A DNA stretch of 64,000 nt. Source: Nocardioides kongjuensis (GTDB taxonomy: Bacteria; Actinomycetota; Actinomycetes; Propionibacteriales; Nocardioidaceae). Each line of letters begins with the position of its first letter. The stretch's first letter is position 1. The notes beneath the pieces are model-generated. The model was not told the DNA's origin and searched no databases. It worked only from the letters and a program-made list of their open reading frames with translations. Both the position numbers and the translations under genes were made by a program. The stretch is from the NCBI RefSeq assembly GCF_013409625.1, contig NZ_JACCBF010000001.1, positions 2,545,001-2,609,000 of the forward strand, read 5' to 3'. Positions 1 to 9,181 of this stretch are shown piece by piece.

Positions 1-25
1 CCGGTGTTCGGTCGACCGACACCGG
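1..25. terminator. Hairpin at window edge, probable terminator of an upstream gene
   Basis: The first 25 bases fold into a stem (CCGGTGT + CGG paired with CCG + ACACCGG) with one bulged T and a TCGA loop. No gene covers it. A GC-rich stem without a U-tract is usual for actinobacterial terminators. The gene it would serve lies outside the window, so the role is inferred. Confidence 0.4.
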
Positions 26-63
26 GGTAGTTAGATGGTCACGAGCACGAACCACCTTATTGC

Positions 64-82
64 ATGCTGTTTGCAACAGCAT
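64..82. promoter_or_regulatory. Perfect 8-3-8 palindrome upstream of bcp
   Basis: ATGCTGTT-TGC-AACAGCAT is a perfect inverted repeat ending 21 bases before the peroxiredoxin start. Its AT-rich composition stands out from the surroundings. It could be an operator for a redox regulator or a 5'-leader hairpin; no known consensus is recognised. Confidence 0.4.
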
Positions 83-103
83 CACGGCATCAGGAGAACC
101 CTC

Positions 104-598
104 ATGAGCGACCAGGCCAGGCTGGCAGCAGGAGACCGCGCCCCGGACTTCTCCCTCGCCTCCGACCAGGGTGGCGAGGTCGACCTCTACGACCTCCTCG
201 AGCAGGGCAAGAAGGTGATCGTCTACTTCTACCCGGCCGCGATGACCCCCGGGTGCACCAAGCAGGCGTGCGACTTCACCGACTCCCTCGACGCCCTGCA
301 GGCCGCCGGGTACACGGTCGTCGGCATCTCGAAGGACACCACGACCAAGCTGGCGAAGTTCCGCGAGCGCGACGGCCTCACCATCACGCTGCTCGCCGAC
401 CCGGAGCTGGCGGTGCACCGTGCCTACGGCGCGTACGGCGAGAAGAAGCTCTACGGCAAGCTCGTCGAGGGCGTGATCCGCTCGACCTTCGTGATCGACA
501 CCGACGGCACCGTCGAGCTGGCCCAGCACAACGTCAAGGCCACCGGGCACGTCGCCAAGCTGCGCCGCGACCTCGGGCTCCCCGTCCCGCCCGCCTGA
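104..598 (+). CDS. bcp: Thioredoxin-dependent peroxiredoxin, Bcp/PrxQ type
   Basis: Cytoplasmic thiol peroxidase that reduces H2O2 and organic hydroperoxides using thioredoxin. The 164-residue protein has the AhpC/TSA fold. The active-site segment PAAMTPGCTKQAC carries the peroxidatic Cys51 and, five residues on, Cys56, the resolving cysteine of atypical 2-Cys PrxQ enzymes. The ATG at 104 is preferred over an in-frame ATG at 35 because AGGAGAA sits just upstream of 104 and the family begins near this residue. A perfect palindrome lies in the leader (64-82). The following gene starts 55 bases later. Family assignment is firm; the physiological substrate is not visible. Confidence 0.93.
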   Translation: MSDQARLAAGDRAPDFSLASDQGGEVDLYDLLEQGKKVIVYFYPAAMTPGCTKQACDFTDSLDALQAAGYTVVGISKDTTTKLAKFRERDGLTITLLADPELAVHRAYGAYGEKKLYGKLVEGVIRSTFVIDTDGTVELAQHNVKATGHVAKLRRDLGLPVPPA

Positions 599-653
599 TC
601 CATCCCGCACCCGGCTGACCGGCCCGGACCTGCCTGTACCTGAAGGACTCCCG

Positions 654-1868
654 ATGAAGCTGCACCAGTCGCTCGCCGAGCTCGCCCGCGACCACGGCAC
701 CGCGCTGTTCCGCGACGCGACCGCGTTCCGTGGTTCCCTCGACGACTACCTCGACGAGGGACAGGCGTCCAGCGGCACCATCAACCTGCTCACCGACGCG
801 GTCCGGCTCGGCGCGCTCGACGGCCTGGTCACCATGCTCGACAGCGGTGCCCGGCCGGCCGACGCCGTCGAGTCCGCCGGCCAGCGCCTGGCCCGCGACC
901 GCGGCAGCGCCGACGTCCGGGGCTGCCAGTGGGCGATCGCGGTCCTGGGCTTCGCGCTGGGCAAGGTCCCCGAGTCGCTCGTCGACGGGCTCGACCCCGA
1001 CGCAGGTACGGCGGCCCCGCCGAGCCACGGCCCCGGTGGCACCGCGCCCAGCCAGCCGCCGCTCACCTCGCCGATCACCTCGCCGGTCCAGCAGCCCTTC
1101 GCGGCCCCGGTCTCGCACCAGCCGATCGTGTCGCCGCCGCACCAGCCGGTCCAGCCGTCGTACGGCGCCCCGGCACAGGCGTCCTGGAGCCAGCCCACGC
1201 CGCCGAAGAAGTCCGGCACCGGCTTCGTCGTCGGCGCGATCGCCGTTGCACTGGTCATCATCGTGGCCGGCATCATCGGCATCATCGCGGTCGCCAACAG
1301 CGGCGGGGACAAGAAGGCCGACGACCCGTCGAGCAGGACGACCGAGGCCACCAGCGACGCCACGGACTCCAGTGACGAGCCCACCGACAACTCGAAGGGC
1401 AGCGGCAACACCGCCACCGGCACCGGCTACGAGACCGAGCTGCCCTCCGGTTGGATCGACGGCACCGAGGACTTCAGCGCGCAGAACCCCGGCCTGAGCA
1501 CGCTCGACCGGGTGTTCATCTGGGGCTCGACCTTCAACACCGCGCGCGGCAACGTGATCGTGGAGACGCAGTCGTCCTACGGCAGCACCGACCCCGCCGA
1601 CCTCTCCGACGACTGGAAGACCGCACTGGTCTCCGACGACGACACCGCGACCACCACCGACATCGACGACCGGACCATCGGCGGCCAGACCGCCCTCGGT
1701 GTCGACATCAGCCGCACCAACGAGAACGGCATCGACGTCGCGCAGCGGTCCTACCTGGTCATCAACGGCGACACGGCGTACTCGATCACCGTCTCGCTCA
1801 AGGACGGCGACGACGACGTGCTGACCAAGTTCGACGACATCCTCACCGCCTGGACCTGGACGGACTGA
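654..1868 (+). CDS. Single-pass membrane protein with proline-rich linker and exported C-terminal domain
   Basis: Function unknown. The 404 residues divide into a helical N-terminal domain (1-115), a Pro/Gln/Ser-rich linker (118-187), one membrane helix (about 190-214), an Asp/Ser/Thr-rich stretch (218-255) and a globular domain outside the membrane (256-404). The N-domain, with its RGCQWAIAVLGFALG segment, resembles a small helical module that recurs at the ends of bacterial multidomain proteins. The C-domain looks like the ligand-binding part of lipoprotein-type surface proteins (both are impressions from pattern only). The ATG follows GAAGGA by 6 bases. The stop lies one base before the next GTG, so the two genes are probably co-transcribed. 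Confidence 0.7.
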   Translation: MKLHQSLAELARDHGTALFRDATAFRGSLDDYLDEGQASSGTINLLTDAVRLGALDGLVTMLDSGARPADAVESAGQRLARDRGSADVRGCQWAIAVLGFALGKVPESLVDGLDPDAGTAAPPSHGPGGTAPSQPPLTSPITSPVQQPFAAPVSHQPIVSPPHQPVQPSYGAPAQASWSQPTPPKKSGTGFVVGAIAVALVIIVAGIIGIIAVANSGGDKKADDPSSRTTEATSDATDSSDEPTDNSKGSGNTATGTGYETELPSGWIDGTEDFSAQNPGLSTLDRVFIWGSTFNTARGNVIVETQSSYGSTDPADLSDDWKTALVSDDDTATTTDIDDRTIGGQTALGVDISRTNENGIDVAQRSYLVINGDTAYSITVSLKDGDDDVLTKFDDILTAWTWTD

Positions 1869-1869
1869 G

Positions 1870-3837
1870 GTGAGGCCGCGCGGTCGGCGGTTGCTCCGCT
1901 GCCTGCTGGCCGCGCCCCTCGTCGCCCTGCTGCTGGCCGCGGCGCCCGCGCAGGCCGACGGCGATCCCGGCGGCGATCCCGGCGGGGATCCCGGCGTCGC
2001 CGCCGAGCAGGCCCTGGCCGACAGGTTCGCGCCGGTCCTGATGCTGGTGCGCCAGGACCACGGCTGCGGTCCCGGCGAGCCCTACTCCCCCAGCGCCGTC
2101 GAGGTGCTCTTCGACAACCCGACCGTGGCGCTGCGCGGCCCGTGGACCTCGCGCGACCTGGTCGAGGTCGGCCCGTCCGCCGAGGACGTGTCGGCCGGCC
2201 TGCCGGGCTACGAGCTCGACCTGCCCGGCAACCCGCTCACGCCCGGCTGCGACTACGAGCGCTGGGCCAAGCGGCAGTGGCGCGGGACGAAGCCGACGAT
2301 CTACGCCCACGTCGCGACCCAGAAGGGCGTCGCGGACCGGTTCGCGCTGCAGTACTTCTTCTTCTACGCGTTCAACGACTACAACAACTTGCACGAGACC
2401 GACTGGGAGCGGATCCAGCTCGAGTTCGCGGCGCCCGACGCCACGACAGCACTGGCCGAGGGGCTCGACCCGGACCTGGTCGTCTACTCCCAGCACTACG
2501 GGTCGGAGAAGGCGGACTGGGGAGACGACAAGCTCGAGGTCGACGACGCCACGCACCCGGTCGTCTACGTCTCGGCCGGTTCGCACGCCAACCAGTTCTC
2601 CGCCGGCGTGTTCATGGGCAACACCGCCACCACGGGGTTCGGCTGCGACACCACGGCCGGCGAGCACGACGCCGTTCGGGCCGAGGTGCGCTCGATCCCC
2701 TCGGACCCGGGACTGGCCCGGGCGGCGTACCCGTGGATCACCTACGAGGGCCACTACGGCGAGGTCGGCCCGAAGCGGTTCTACACCGGTCCGACCGGCC
2801 CGAACCGCAAGCAGGCGTGGGCGAAGCCGTTCTCGTGGTCGGCCAAGGCCCGTGACTCCTCGATCGAGGTGCCGGGTGCCGGCGCCAGCAGCAGCGCGGT
2901 GGCCGAGACCTACTGCGACCTGGTCGGCAGGGGCAGCGACCTGTTCCGTGGGTACGTCGACGACCCGTGGCGCGGGCTGGTGGTGCTGGTGGCTGCGCTG
3001 CTCGGGGTGGGCTGGCTGGTGCGCCGCACGTCGTGGGCGACGACCGCGCTGCCGCTGCGGGTCCGCCGATCCAGCGGCCAGGTGGTCGCCGCGTCGCTCG
3101 CCGTGCTGCGGGAGCGGCCGGCCGTGTTCGCGCTGGCGATGGCACCGCCGGCGCTGCTCAACGTGCTCGCAGCGGTGCTGCAGGGCGTCGCCGTGTCGAG
3201 CCCGGTCCCGGGCTGGGTCGGCGGTGCGGCCGTGCTGCTGGGCGTGCTGTCGCTGCCTGTGTCCGCGGGTGCGCTGGCCCTGGTGGTGCAGGTGCTCGAC
3301 GACGAGGGTGTCGGGACGCGGGTGGACCTGCGGGCGGCGTACGGCGCCAGCGTGCGGCGTCTCCTCGCCGGCCTGCCCGCGGTGCTCGTCACGGCCCTGC
3401 TCGTGGTCGGCCTGACGACCTCGATCGTGCTCGCGCCACTGGCCCTCGTGGTCCTCACCGCAGGAGTGCTGCTGGTGCCGGTCGTGGTGCTCGAACGGGC
3501 CCGCGGGTTCGGCGGACTCCCCCGCAGCATCCGGCTGGTCCGGCACTCGTTCGGCACCCTGGTGCCGGTGCTGGCGCTCGGGCTGCTGCTGCTCACGACG
3601 ACCGGCGCGGTCGTCGCCGCCCTTCTGTTCGTCGTGGTGCCGGTGCCGTTCGTCGTGCTCAACACCGTGCCGTCGGTCGTGCTCGGCGCCGTCTGGCCGT
3701 TCGTCGCGCTGACGTGCGTCTACGCCTGTGCGAGCGCCGTGACGCGGTCCGAGGAGGCTCAGGCGAGCCAGGCCCGCGCGGCAGTCACCAGCGCGGCCAC
3801 GCCGGACTCCAGCGTCGGGCCGGCGAGCGGGGCGTAG
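1870..3837 (+). CDS. Secreted/membrane protein with Vps62-like domain and multi-pass C-terminus
   Basis: 655 residues from a GTG one base after the previous stop. A signal peptide (RR-containing, cleavage near AQA, residue 29) is followed by a domain of about 300 residues. That domain carries the FAPVL, ETDWERIQLEF, QHYGSEKADW and YVSAGSHANQF segments typical of Vps62-related/DUF946 proteins, which are found in fungi and bacteria and have no settled biochemical role. The last 280 residues form several membrane helices resembling the membrane domain of some glycerophosphodiesterase-like proteins. Its 3' end overlaps the convergent amidohydrolase gene by 79 bases. I infer an envelope role with the preceding gene. 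Confidence 0.72.
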   Translation: MRPRGRRLLRCLLAAPLVALLLAAAPAQADGDPGGDPGGDPGVAAEQALADRFAPVLMLVRQDHGCGPGEPYSPSAVEVLFDNPTVALRGPWTSRDLVEVGPSAEDVSAGLPGYELDLPGNPLTPGCDYERWAKRQWRGTKPTIYAHVATQKGVADRFALQYFFFYAFNDYNNLHETDWERIQLEFAAPDATTALAEGLDPDLVVYSQHYGSEKADWGDDKLEVDDATHPVVYVSAGSHANQFSAGVFMGNTATTGFGCDTTAGEHDAVRAEVRSIPSDPGLARAAYPWITYEGHYGEVGPKRFYTGPTGPNRKQAWAKPFSWSAKARDSSIEVPGAGASSSAVAETYCDLVGRGSDLFRGYVDDPWRGLVVLVAALLGVGWLVRRTSWATTALPLRVRRSSGQVVAASLAVLRERPAVFALAMAPPALLNVLAAVLQGVAVSSPVPGWVGGAAVLLGVLSLPVSAGALALVVQVLDDEGVGTRVDLRAAYGASVRRLLAGLPAVLVTALLVVGLTTSIVLAPLALVVLTAGVLLVPVVVLERARGFGGLPRSIRLVRHSFGTLVPVLALGLLLLTTTGAVVAALLFVVVPVPFVVLNTVPSVVLGAVWPFVALTCVYACASAVTRSEEAQASQARAAVTSAATPDSSVGPASGA

Positions 3838-4985
3838 CGCGGCGAGTGGTTCGACGGCAGGTCCGCGACGACGTTGCGGATCTCCTCGATCGTCGTGGCG
3901 CCCTCGAACAGCGCCGGGTCGGCGCCACCGAGCAGCCAGTACGCGCACGGCGCCCCCGCGGCCTCGGCCAGGACCCCGACGTCCTCGCTGCCGGTGACCG
4001 GCCCGGGGTCGACGACGATCCAGCGCGCCGCGTCGGTGAACGCCTCGCGGACCTGCTCGCAGGCCGCCGCATCGTTGACGACCGGCGGGAAGGAGTCGCG
4101 CACCTCGATCTCCGGCTCCTTGGGCGCCCCGGCGGCGAGGGCCTCGGCCCGCACCATCCGCTCGACCGCGGCGAGCACGCTCGCCCGGACCCGCTCGTCG
4201 GTGGTCCGGATGCTCAGCCCGAGCACCGCGTTGTCGGGGATGACGTTCGGGGCGACGCCCGCGTGGAAGGAGCCGACCGTCACCACGACGGTGTCGGTGG
4301 CTGCGACGTCGCGCGAGACGACCGTCTGCAGCCGCTGCACGAGCGAGGCACCCATCACGACCGGGTCGACGGTGGCCTCCGGCCGCGACCCGTGCCCACC
4401 GGCGCCGTGCAACGTGATCCGCAGCGAGTCGGACGCCGCGAACGCCGGACCGGAGCGGACACCGAGAACGCCCACCGGGACCGGCGCCACGTGCTGCCCG
4501 AGCACCACGTCCGGCGTACCGAACCGCTCGAACAGGCCGTCGTCGACCATGGCCTGCGCACCGCCACCGCCCTCCTCGTCGGGCTGGAAGACCAGCAGCA
4601 GCCGGCCCTGCCAGCCGTCGTCGTCGGCCAACGCGGCCGCGGCGCCGAGCAGGCAGGTGGTGTGGATGTCGTGCCCGCAGGCGTGCATCACCGGCACGGT
4701 CTCGCCGTCGGCACTGGTCGCGGTCGCCGTGCTGGCGTAGGGCAGCCCGGTCGCCTCGAGCACCGGCAGCGCGTCCATGTCGGCGCGCAGCAGCACCGTG
4801 CTCCCCTGGCCCCGCTCCAGCACGCCCACCACGCCCGTGCCACCGACGCCGGTCGTGACGTCGTACCCGAGGGCGCGGAGCTGCTCGGCGACGATGCCGG
4901 CCGTGCGGTGCTCCTGCCGGCCGAGCTCCGGGTGGCGGTGCAGGTCCTCGTAGGTCGCGATGAGGGCGTCGAGCTCGATCGGCAT
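3759..4985 (-). CDS. M20 family metallo-amidohydrolase
   Basis: A 408-residue zinc or manganese-dependent amidohydrolase of the M20/HipO-AbgB type. These enzymes remove N-acyl groups from amino acids or cleave aminoacyl conjugates in the cytoplasm. Metal-site segments are visible: DMDALP (69-74), MHACGHDIH (100-108), the DEEGGGGA acidic motif and a GQH histidine. A lid/dimerisation domain follows in the middle third. The ATG at 4985 has AGGA about 8 bases upstream; upstream codons run into tRNA DNA, so a longer start is unlikely. The exact substrate cannot be read. The gene is convergent with, and overlaps, the Vps62-like gene by 79 bases. Confidence 0.88.
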   Translation of the reverse strand: MPIELDALIATYEDLHRHPELGRQEHRTAGIVAEQLRALGYDVTTGVGGTGVVGVLERGQGSTVLLRADMDALPVLEATGLPYASTATATSADGETVPVMHACGHDIHTTCLLGAAAALADDDGWQGRLLLVFQPDEEGGGGAQAMVDDGLFERFGTPDVVLGQHVAPVPVGVLGVRSGPAFAASDSLRITLHGAGGHGSRPEATVDPVVMGASLVQRLQTVVSRDVAATDTVVVTVGSFHAGVAPNVIPDNAVLGLSIRTTDERVRASVLAAVERMVRAEALAAGAPKEPEIEVRDSFPPVVNDAAACEQVREAFTDAARWIVVDPGPVTGSEDVGVLAEAAGAPCAYWLLGGADPALFEGATTIEEIRNVVADLPSNHSPRYAPLAGPTLESGVAALVTAARAWLA

Positions 4986-5042
4986 GCCCCGATCCTGCCC
5001 GGGCGCACCTGAGGCTGCAACGAACGCGCCTGCGGCGCACCC

Positions 5043-5048
5043 TAGACT
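5043..5048 (+). promoter_or_regulatory. -10 box of tRNA-Leu
   Basis: TAGACT lies 12 bases before the first base of the tRNA, fitting the TAnnnT -10 consensus used by the housekeeping sigma factor. No convincing -35 box is visible. Confidence 0.5.
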
Positions 5049-5060
5049 CGTCCCGCTCAC

Positions 5061-5142
5061 GCCGGAGTGGTGGAACTGGCAGACACGCGGCACTTAGGAT
5101 GCCGTGCCTTCGGGTGTGCGGGTTCGAGTCCCGCCTTCGGCA
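5061..5142 (+). tRNA. tRNA-Leu (anticodon UAG)
   Basis: An 82-base class II tRNA. The acceptor stem is GCCGGAG/CTTCGGC (one G-T pair). The anticodon stem CGGCA/TGCCG encloses loop CTTAGGA with anticodon TAG, reading CUA (and CUG by wobble). There is a long variable arm and a T arm GCGGG-TTCGAGT-CCCGC. The 3' CCA is not fully encoded (A-CC then G), as is common in actinobacteria. It stands between the amidohydrolase and rdgB, both on the opposite strand. Confidence 0.95.
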
Positions 5143-5157
5143 CCGACCAGGATCGGC

Positions 5158-5756
5158 TCAGCCCAGCAGCTGCGCCACGAGCGGCGCGACCTCCCGCAGC
5201 GCCTTGCCGCGGTGGGAGATCGCGTCCTTGTCCGCACGGGACAGCTCGGCCGTGGTCACCCCGGGGCGGTCGTCGGCGACGAAGAGGACGTCGTAGCCGA
5301 AGCCGCCGGCGCCGCGGACCTCGCGGATCACGTGGCCGTCCATCCGGCCCTCGACGACCAGCTCCCGGCCGTCGGGGTGCACGACGGCGACGGCGCACGC
5401 GAAGTGCGCCCTGCGACGCTCGTCGGGCACGTCGGCGAGCTGGGCGAGCAGCAGCTCGTTGTTGCGCTCGTCACTCTTGGGCGGGCCGGACCAGCGGGCG
5501 GACAGCACGCCGGGCATGCCGTTGAGGGCGTCGACGCACAGGCCGGAGTCGTCGGCGAGGGTGGGCAGGCCGGTGGCGGCGACGCCGGCGCGGGCCTTGA
5601 GCAGCGCGTTGCCCTCGAAGGTGGGCTGGTCCTCGACCGGCTCGTCGAACGGGGCGACGTCGTCGAGGCCGACGACCTCGACGGCTCCCATGTGCCCGGC
5701 GAGGATGCGGCGCATCTCCTCGAGCTTCTTGGCGTTGCGGGAGGCGACGAGGACCT

Positions 5757-5760
<4 letters not shown>
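5158..5760 (-). CDS. rdgB: XTP/dITP pyrophosphatase (RdgB/HAM1)
   Basis: House-cleaning nucleotide hydrolase that converts non-canonical purine triphosphates (ITP, dITP, XTP) to monophosphates, keeping them out of DNA and RNA. The 200-residue protein begins [12 protein letters not shown], the family's nucleotide-binding N-terminus. It carries the [17 protein letters not shown] and GFGYDVLF motifs and the final SHRGKAL segment. The GTG start overlaps the rph stop as GTGA, so translation is coupled. The rph-rdgB pair is conserved in actinobacteria. Confidence 0.96.
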
Positions 5761-6464
<704 letters not shown>

Positions 6465-6474
6465 GAGGCCCAAC

Positions 6475-7233
6475 CTACCGAGCGGCGGCGAGTGCTCTGC
6501 GCACCGCCCACGGACCCAGGTCACGAGCCCGGCGGCCGAACCACGGCGCTCCCTCGGTGACCATCCACGCCACGTCACGACGCCAGCTGGGCTCGCGGCC
6601 CCCACCGGCCTCGAGGCTCGGCAGCGGGAAGTCCAGGCCGGCCGCGCACAGCCGCTCCGCCCAGGCCCGGGCCAGCGCCCGGTGACCCAGCTCGGAGGGG
6701 TGGAAGCGGTCGATCGACCAGCAGGTGCGGTCGGTCACCTCGGGCATCAGGGCGAGGTCGAGTCGCAGGCCGCCGTAGGTCGCGTGCAGGTCGTCGTAGA
6801 CCTCGTTGACGCGTGTGATCCGCTCGGCCATCGGCCGCACCAGCACGCGGGGCAGGCCGAGCAGGGCGGCGTGGTCGTGCCAGCGCACGGTCAGCAGCGT
6901 GGCCCCGCCGTCGACCAGTGCACCGGCGACGTGGTCCAGGTCGGCGTGCAGCCGATCGGGGTCCCACGTGGAGCGGAGCGTGTCGTTGACGCCGACGAGC
7001 AGGGAGGCGAGGTCCGGCCGGTGGGCGAGTGCCTGGTCGAGCTGCTGCTCCCGGACGACCGCAGCCGTCGCCCCCGAGAGAGCGACGTTGCAGAACGAGA
7101 CGTCGTACGACGCCTGCAGCGACTCGACCAGCAGCCGGGCCCAGCCCCGCCAGCCGCCGCCCGGCAGCGGGTCGCCGAGGCCGACGGTGGTGCTGTCGCC
7201 GAGAGCGGCGAAGCGGAGGTAGCCGTTGCCCAC
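6475..7233 (-). CDS. SGNH/GDSL-type esterase
   Basis: Serine hydrolase of the SGNH fold, about 252 residues. The nucleophile is in ALGDSTT (Ser14), the oxyanion-hole Asn in LLVGVNDT, and the catalytic Asp-x-x-His in [10 protein letters not shown]. There is no signal peptide, so it is probably cytoplasmic; substrate unknown. GTG 7233 is preferred over TTG 7242 because TTG is swallowed by a strong hairpin (7242-7280). Neither start has a clear ribosome-binding site. Together with the ABC genes it interrupts the conserved murI-to-rph order. Confidence 0.85.
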   Translation of the reverse strand: MGNGYLRFAALGDSTTVGLGDPLPGGGWRGWARLLVESLQASYDVSFCNVALSGATAAVVREQQLDQALAHRPDLASLLVGVNDTLRSTWDPDRLHADLDHVAGALVDGGATLLTVRWHDHAALLGLPRVLVRPMAERITRVNEVYDDLHATYGGLRLDLALMPEVTDRTCWSIDRFHPSELGHRALARAWAERLCAAGLDFPLPSLEAGGGREPSWRRDVAWMVTEGAPWFGRRARDLGPWAVRRALAAAR

Positions 7234-7241
7234 GGGACACA

Positions 7242-7280
7242 ACCGTGGCGGAGCCCGCTACGCGCAGGCTCCGCCACGGT
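7242..7280 (-). terminator. Strong 14-bp hairpin after the ABC exporter operon
   Basis: Bases 7242-7255 pair perfectly with 7267-7280 (ACCGTGGCGGAGCC with its complement) around an 11-base loop. It lies 40 bases past the permease stop on the minus strand and directly before the esterase start. That placing suits an intrinsic terminator, without a U-tract, separating the two transcription units. Confidence 0.7.
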
Positions 7281-7319
7281 GACGTGTCCGGCAACCTTCG
7301 GTGAAGGGCCGGGGAGGTG

Positions 7320-8117
7320 CTACTTGAACTCGATGCGCAGCAGCCGCATCGTGCCCAGCACCAGCGGGACGACCAGCCACAGGAATCCGGCGGTGGCGAA
7401 CTGCGCCCACTCCTCGCCGGACGGCTGGTAGTCGCCGGTGAACAGCGGCGCCTGGGCGGTGTTGAACTCGATCCAGGGCGCGATCTTCTCGAAGCCGGAG
7501 CTGAGCGCGCTCAGGATGCCGGCGGCGATCGGGAGGATCAGGCTGTAGGCGAAGTAGACGACGATGCCGGCCGGGGTGTTCATCAGCAGCATCGCGATGG
7601 CGAACCCGACGAAGATGCCGATCAGGTTGGCGAGCACGAAGCCGTTGAACAGCAGGTTGCCGTCGACGGACCACTCGGGCGAGCTGCCGGTCGCTGCGCC
7701 GATGGCGGTGAACACGACGGCGAGCAGCGCGGCCAGGACCATGACCACGCCGCCGAGGCTGATCCCGGCGAGGAACTTGGCGGCCACGACCCGCGAGCGC
7801 TTCGGTTCGAGGGTGAAGGTGACCAGTCCGTTGCGCTGCGACTGCTCGCTGGTGACCAGCATGATGATCAGGATCGGCAGGAAGTACCCGAGCACTCCGC
7901 CGGCGACGGGCAGCATGTCGCCGAGGTCCTTCGACCCGTCCGGCGCGACGAGGGTGTAGATCAGCAGCACGACGGAGACCAGCCCGACGATCGAGGTCGC
8001 GAACCAGAAGCCGGCGCGGGTGTCGATCGCCTTGCGGATCTCCACGCCGACCAGGCGGCTCAGCGGGGTGGGCGGCGTGCCGGAGATGTCCAGGGTGGGG
8101 ACGGTCGTGGTGCTCAT
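7320..8117 (-). CDS. ABC transporter permease (ABC-2 type)
   Basis: 265-residue membrane protein with about six helices and the ABC-2 permease layout: a cytoplasmic N-terminus starting a helix after the VEIRKAIDTRAGFW segment, then LVTSEQSQRNGLVTFTLEPK, typical of this family. It partners the ATPase encoded just upstream (ATGA overlap) to form an exporter. A histidine kinase-regulator pair is divergent, an arrangement common for drug or peptide-antibiotic efflux pumps; substrate unknown. A strong terminator hairpin follows. Confidence 0.85.
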   Translation of the reverse strand: MSTTTVPTLDISGTPPTPLSRLVGVEIRKAIDTRAGFWFATSIVGLVSVVLLIYTLVAPDGSKDLGDMLPVAGGVLGYFLPILIIMLVTSEQSQRNGLVTFTLEPKRSRVVAAKFLAGISLGGVVMVLAALLAVVFTAIGAATGSSPEWSVDGNLLFNGFVLANLIGIFVGFAIAMLLMNTPAGIVVYFAYSLILPIAAGILSALSSGFEKIAPWIEFNTAQAPLFTGDYQPSGEEWAQFATAGFLWLVVPLVLGTMRLLRIEFK

Positions 8118-9052
8118 GCGGGGATACCTCCGGGGGTCGGGGCGCCGAAGCCGGCGACGGCCTCGCGGGCGTCGGCCGAGGTCAGCTCGAGGAACAGGTC
8201 CTCCAGGCCGGCACCGCCGGACCGGAGGTCGGTGAGGACGACGCCGGCCGCCAGGGCGGCACGACCGACCTGCTCGGGGCTCGCCTGCACCTTGAGACCC
8301 GGCCCGGCCGGCTCGACCGCGTGGCCGGCGTGGGTCAGCGCGGCACCGAGCGCGGTGTTGTCGAGCGAGGTGACCAGGGTGACCGGCGTGCCGTTGGCGC
8401 CGGCCAGCAGCGTCTCCCGGTCTCCCTGGGCGACGATCTTGCCGCGGCCGATGAGGATCATCTCGTCGGCGATCTGCTCGACCTCGTGCAGCAGGTGGCT
8501 GGACAGCAGCACCGTGCCCCCACGGTCGGCGTACCCCTTGAGCAGGCCACGCATCCAACGGATGCCGGCCGGGTCCAGGCCGTTGGCGGGCTCGTCGAGG
8601 ATGAGGACCGACGGGTCACCGAGCAGCGCGTGGGCGATGCCGAGGCGCTGCTTCATGCCGAGGGAGTAGTTGCGCAGGCGGCGCCCGGCCTCGTCGTCGT
8701 TGAGCCCGACGAGCGCGAGCATCTCGTCGACGCGGGTCCCGGGCAGGCCCATGGTCTTCGCGGCGATCGTGAGGATCTCGCGGCCCGTGCGGCCGACGTG
8801 CTGCGCCGACGCGTCGAGAAGGGTCCCGACGTGGCGGCCGGGGTTGGGGATGTCGTGGTAGCGCAGGCCACCGATGGTGACACTGCCGTGGGTCGGGAGG
8901 GTGAGGCCGACCATGACCCGCATGGTGGTGGTCTTGCCCGCGCCGTTGGGGCCGAGGAAGCCGGTCACGCGGCCGGGCTGGCACACGAAGCTGACGTCGT
9001 CCACGGCGGTGTACGCGCCGTAGGTCTTGGTGAGTCGATCAACGGTGATCAT
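8114..9052 (-). CDS. ABC transporter ATP-binding protein
   Basis: 312-residue ATPase of the DrrA/CcmA-like exporter class. Walker A GPNGAGKTT (34-42), the signature NYSLGMKQRLGIAHALLG, Walker B VLILDEPANGLDPAG, and a C-terminal accessory region of about 90 residues are visible. The MKQR form of the signature is typical of drug exporters. Start ATG 9052 has a CAGGCT -10-like box six bases upstream, so the mRNA may be leaderless. The stop overlaps the permease start. Probably controlled by the divergent two-component system. Confidence 0.92.
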   Translation of the reverse strand: MITVDRLTKTYGAYTAVDDVSFVCQPGRVTGFLGPNGAGKTTTMRVMVGLTLPTHGSVTIGGLRYHDIPNPGRHVGTLLDASAQHVGRTGREILTIAAKTMGLPGTRVDEMLALVGLNDDEAGRRLRNYSLGMKQRLGIAHALLGDPSVLILDEPANGLDPAGIRWMRGLLKGYADRGGTVLLSSHLLHEVEQIADEMILIGRGKIVAQGDRETLLAGANGTPVTLVTSLDNTALGAALTHAGHAVEPAGPGLKVQASPEQVGRAALAAGVVLTDLRSGGAGLEDLFLELTSADAREAVAGFGAPTPGGIPA

Positions 9053-9169
9053 GGCTCCAGCCTGCCCGACCCGACGGACGCGCACATCGACCCCACGTCG
9101 CGAGTCGCCCCGACCAAAGTAGGTGCTGCTCCGGTCCCGGGGCGCTGCCGGCGGGGGTCCCCGAGGCCC

Positions 9170-9175
9170 TAGCCT
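9170..9175 (+). promoter_or_regulatory. -10 box of a leaderless histidine-kinase mRNA
   Basis: TAGCCT is followed by six bases and then the GTG start at 9182, so transcription would begin at or next to the start codon. No Shine-Dalgarno sequence is present. Confidence 0.6.
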
Positions 9176-9181
9176 CGGACC

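Noticed and set aside
1843..5040. A very long minus-strand open frame (over 1000 codons) across two genes
   Set aside because: Its translation is Arg/Gly/Ala-rich low-complexity sequence with no family; it is the shadow of the Vps62-like gene and the M20 gene in high-GC DNA.
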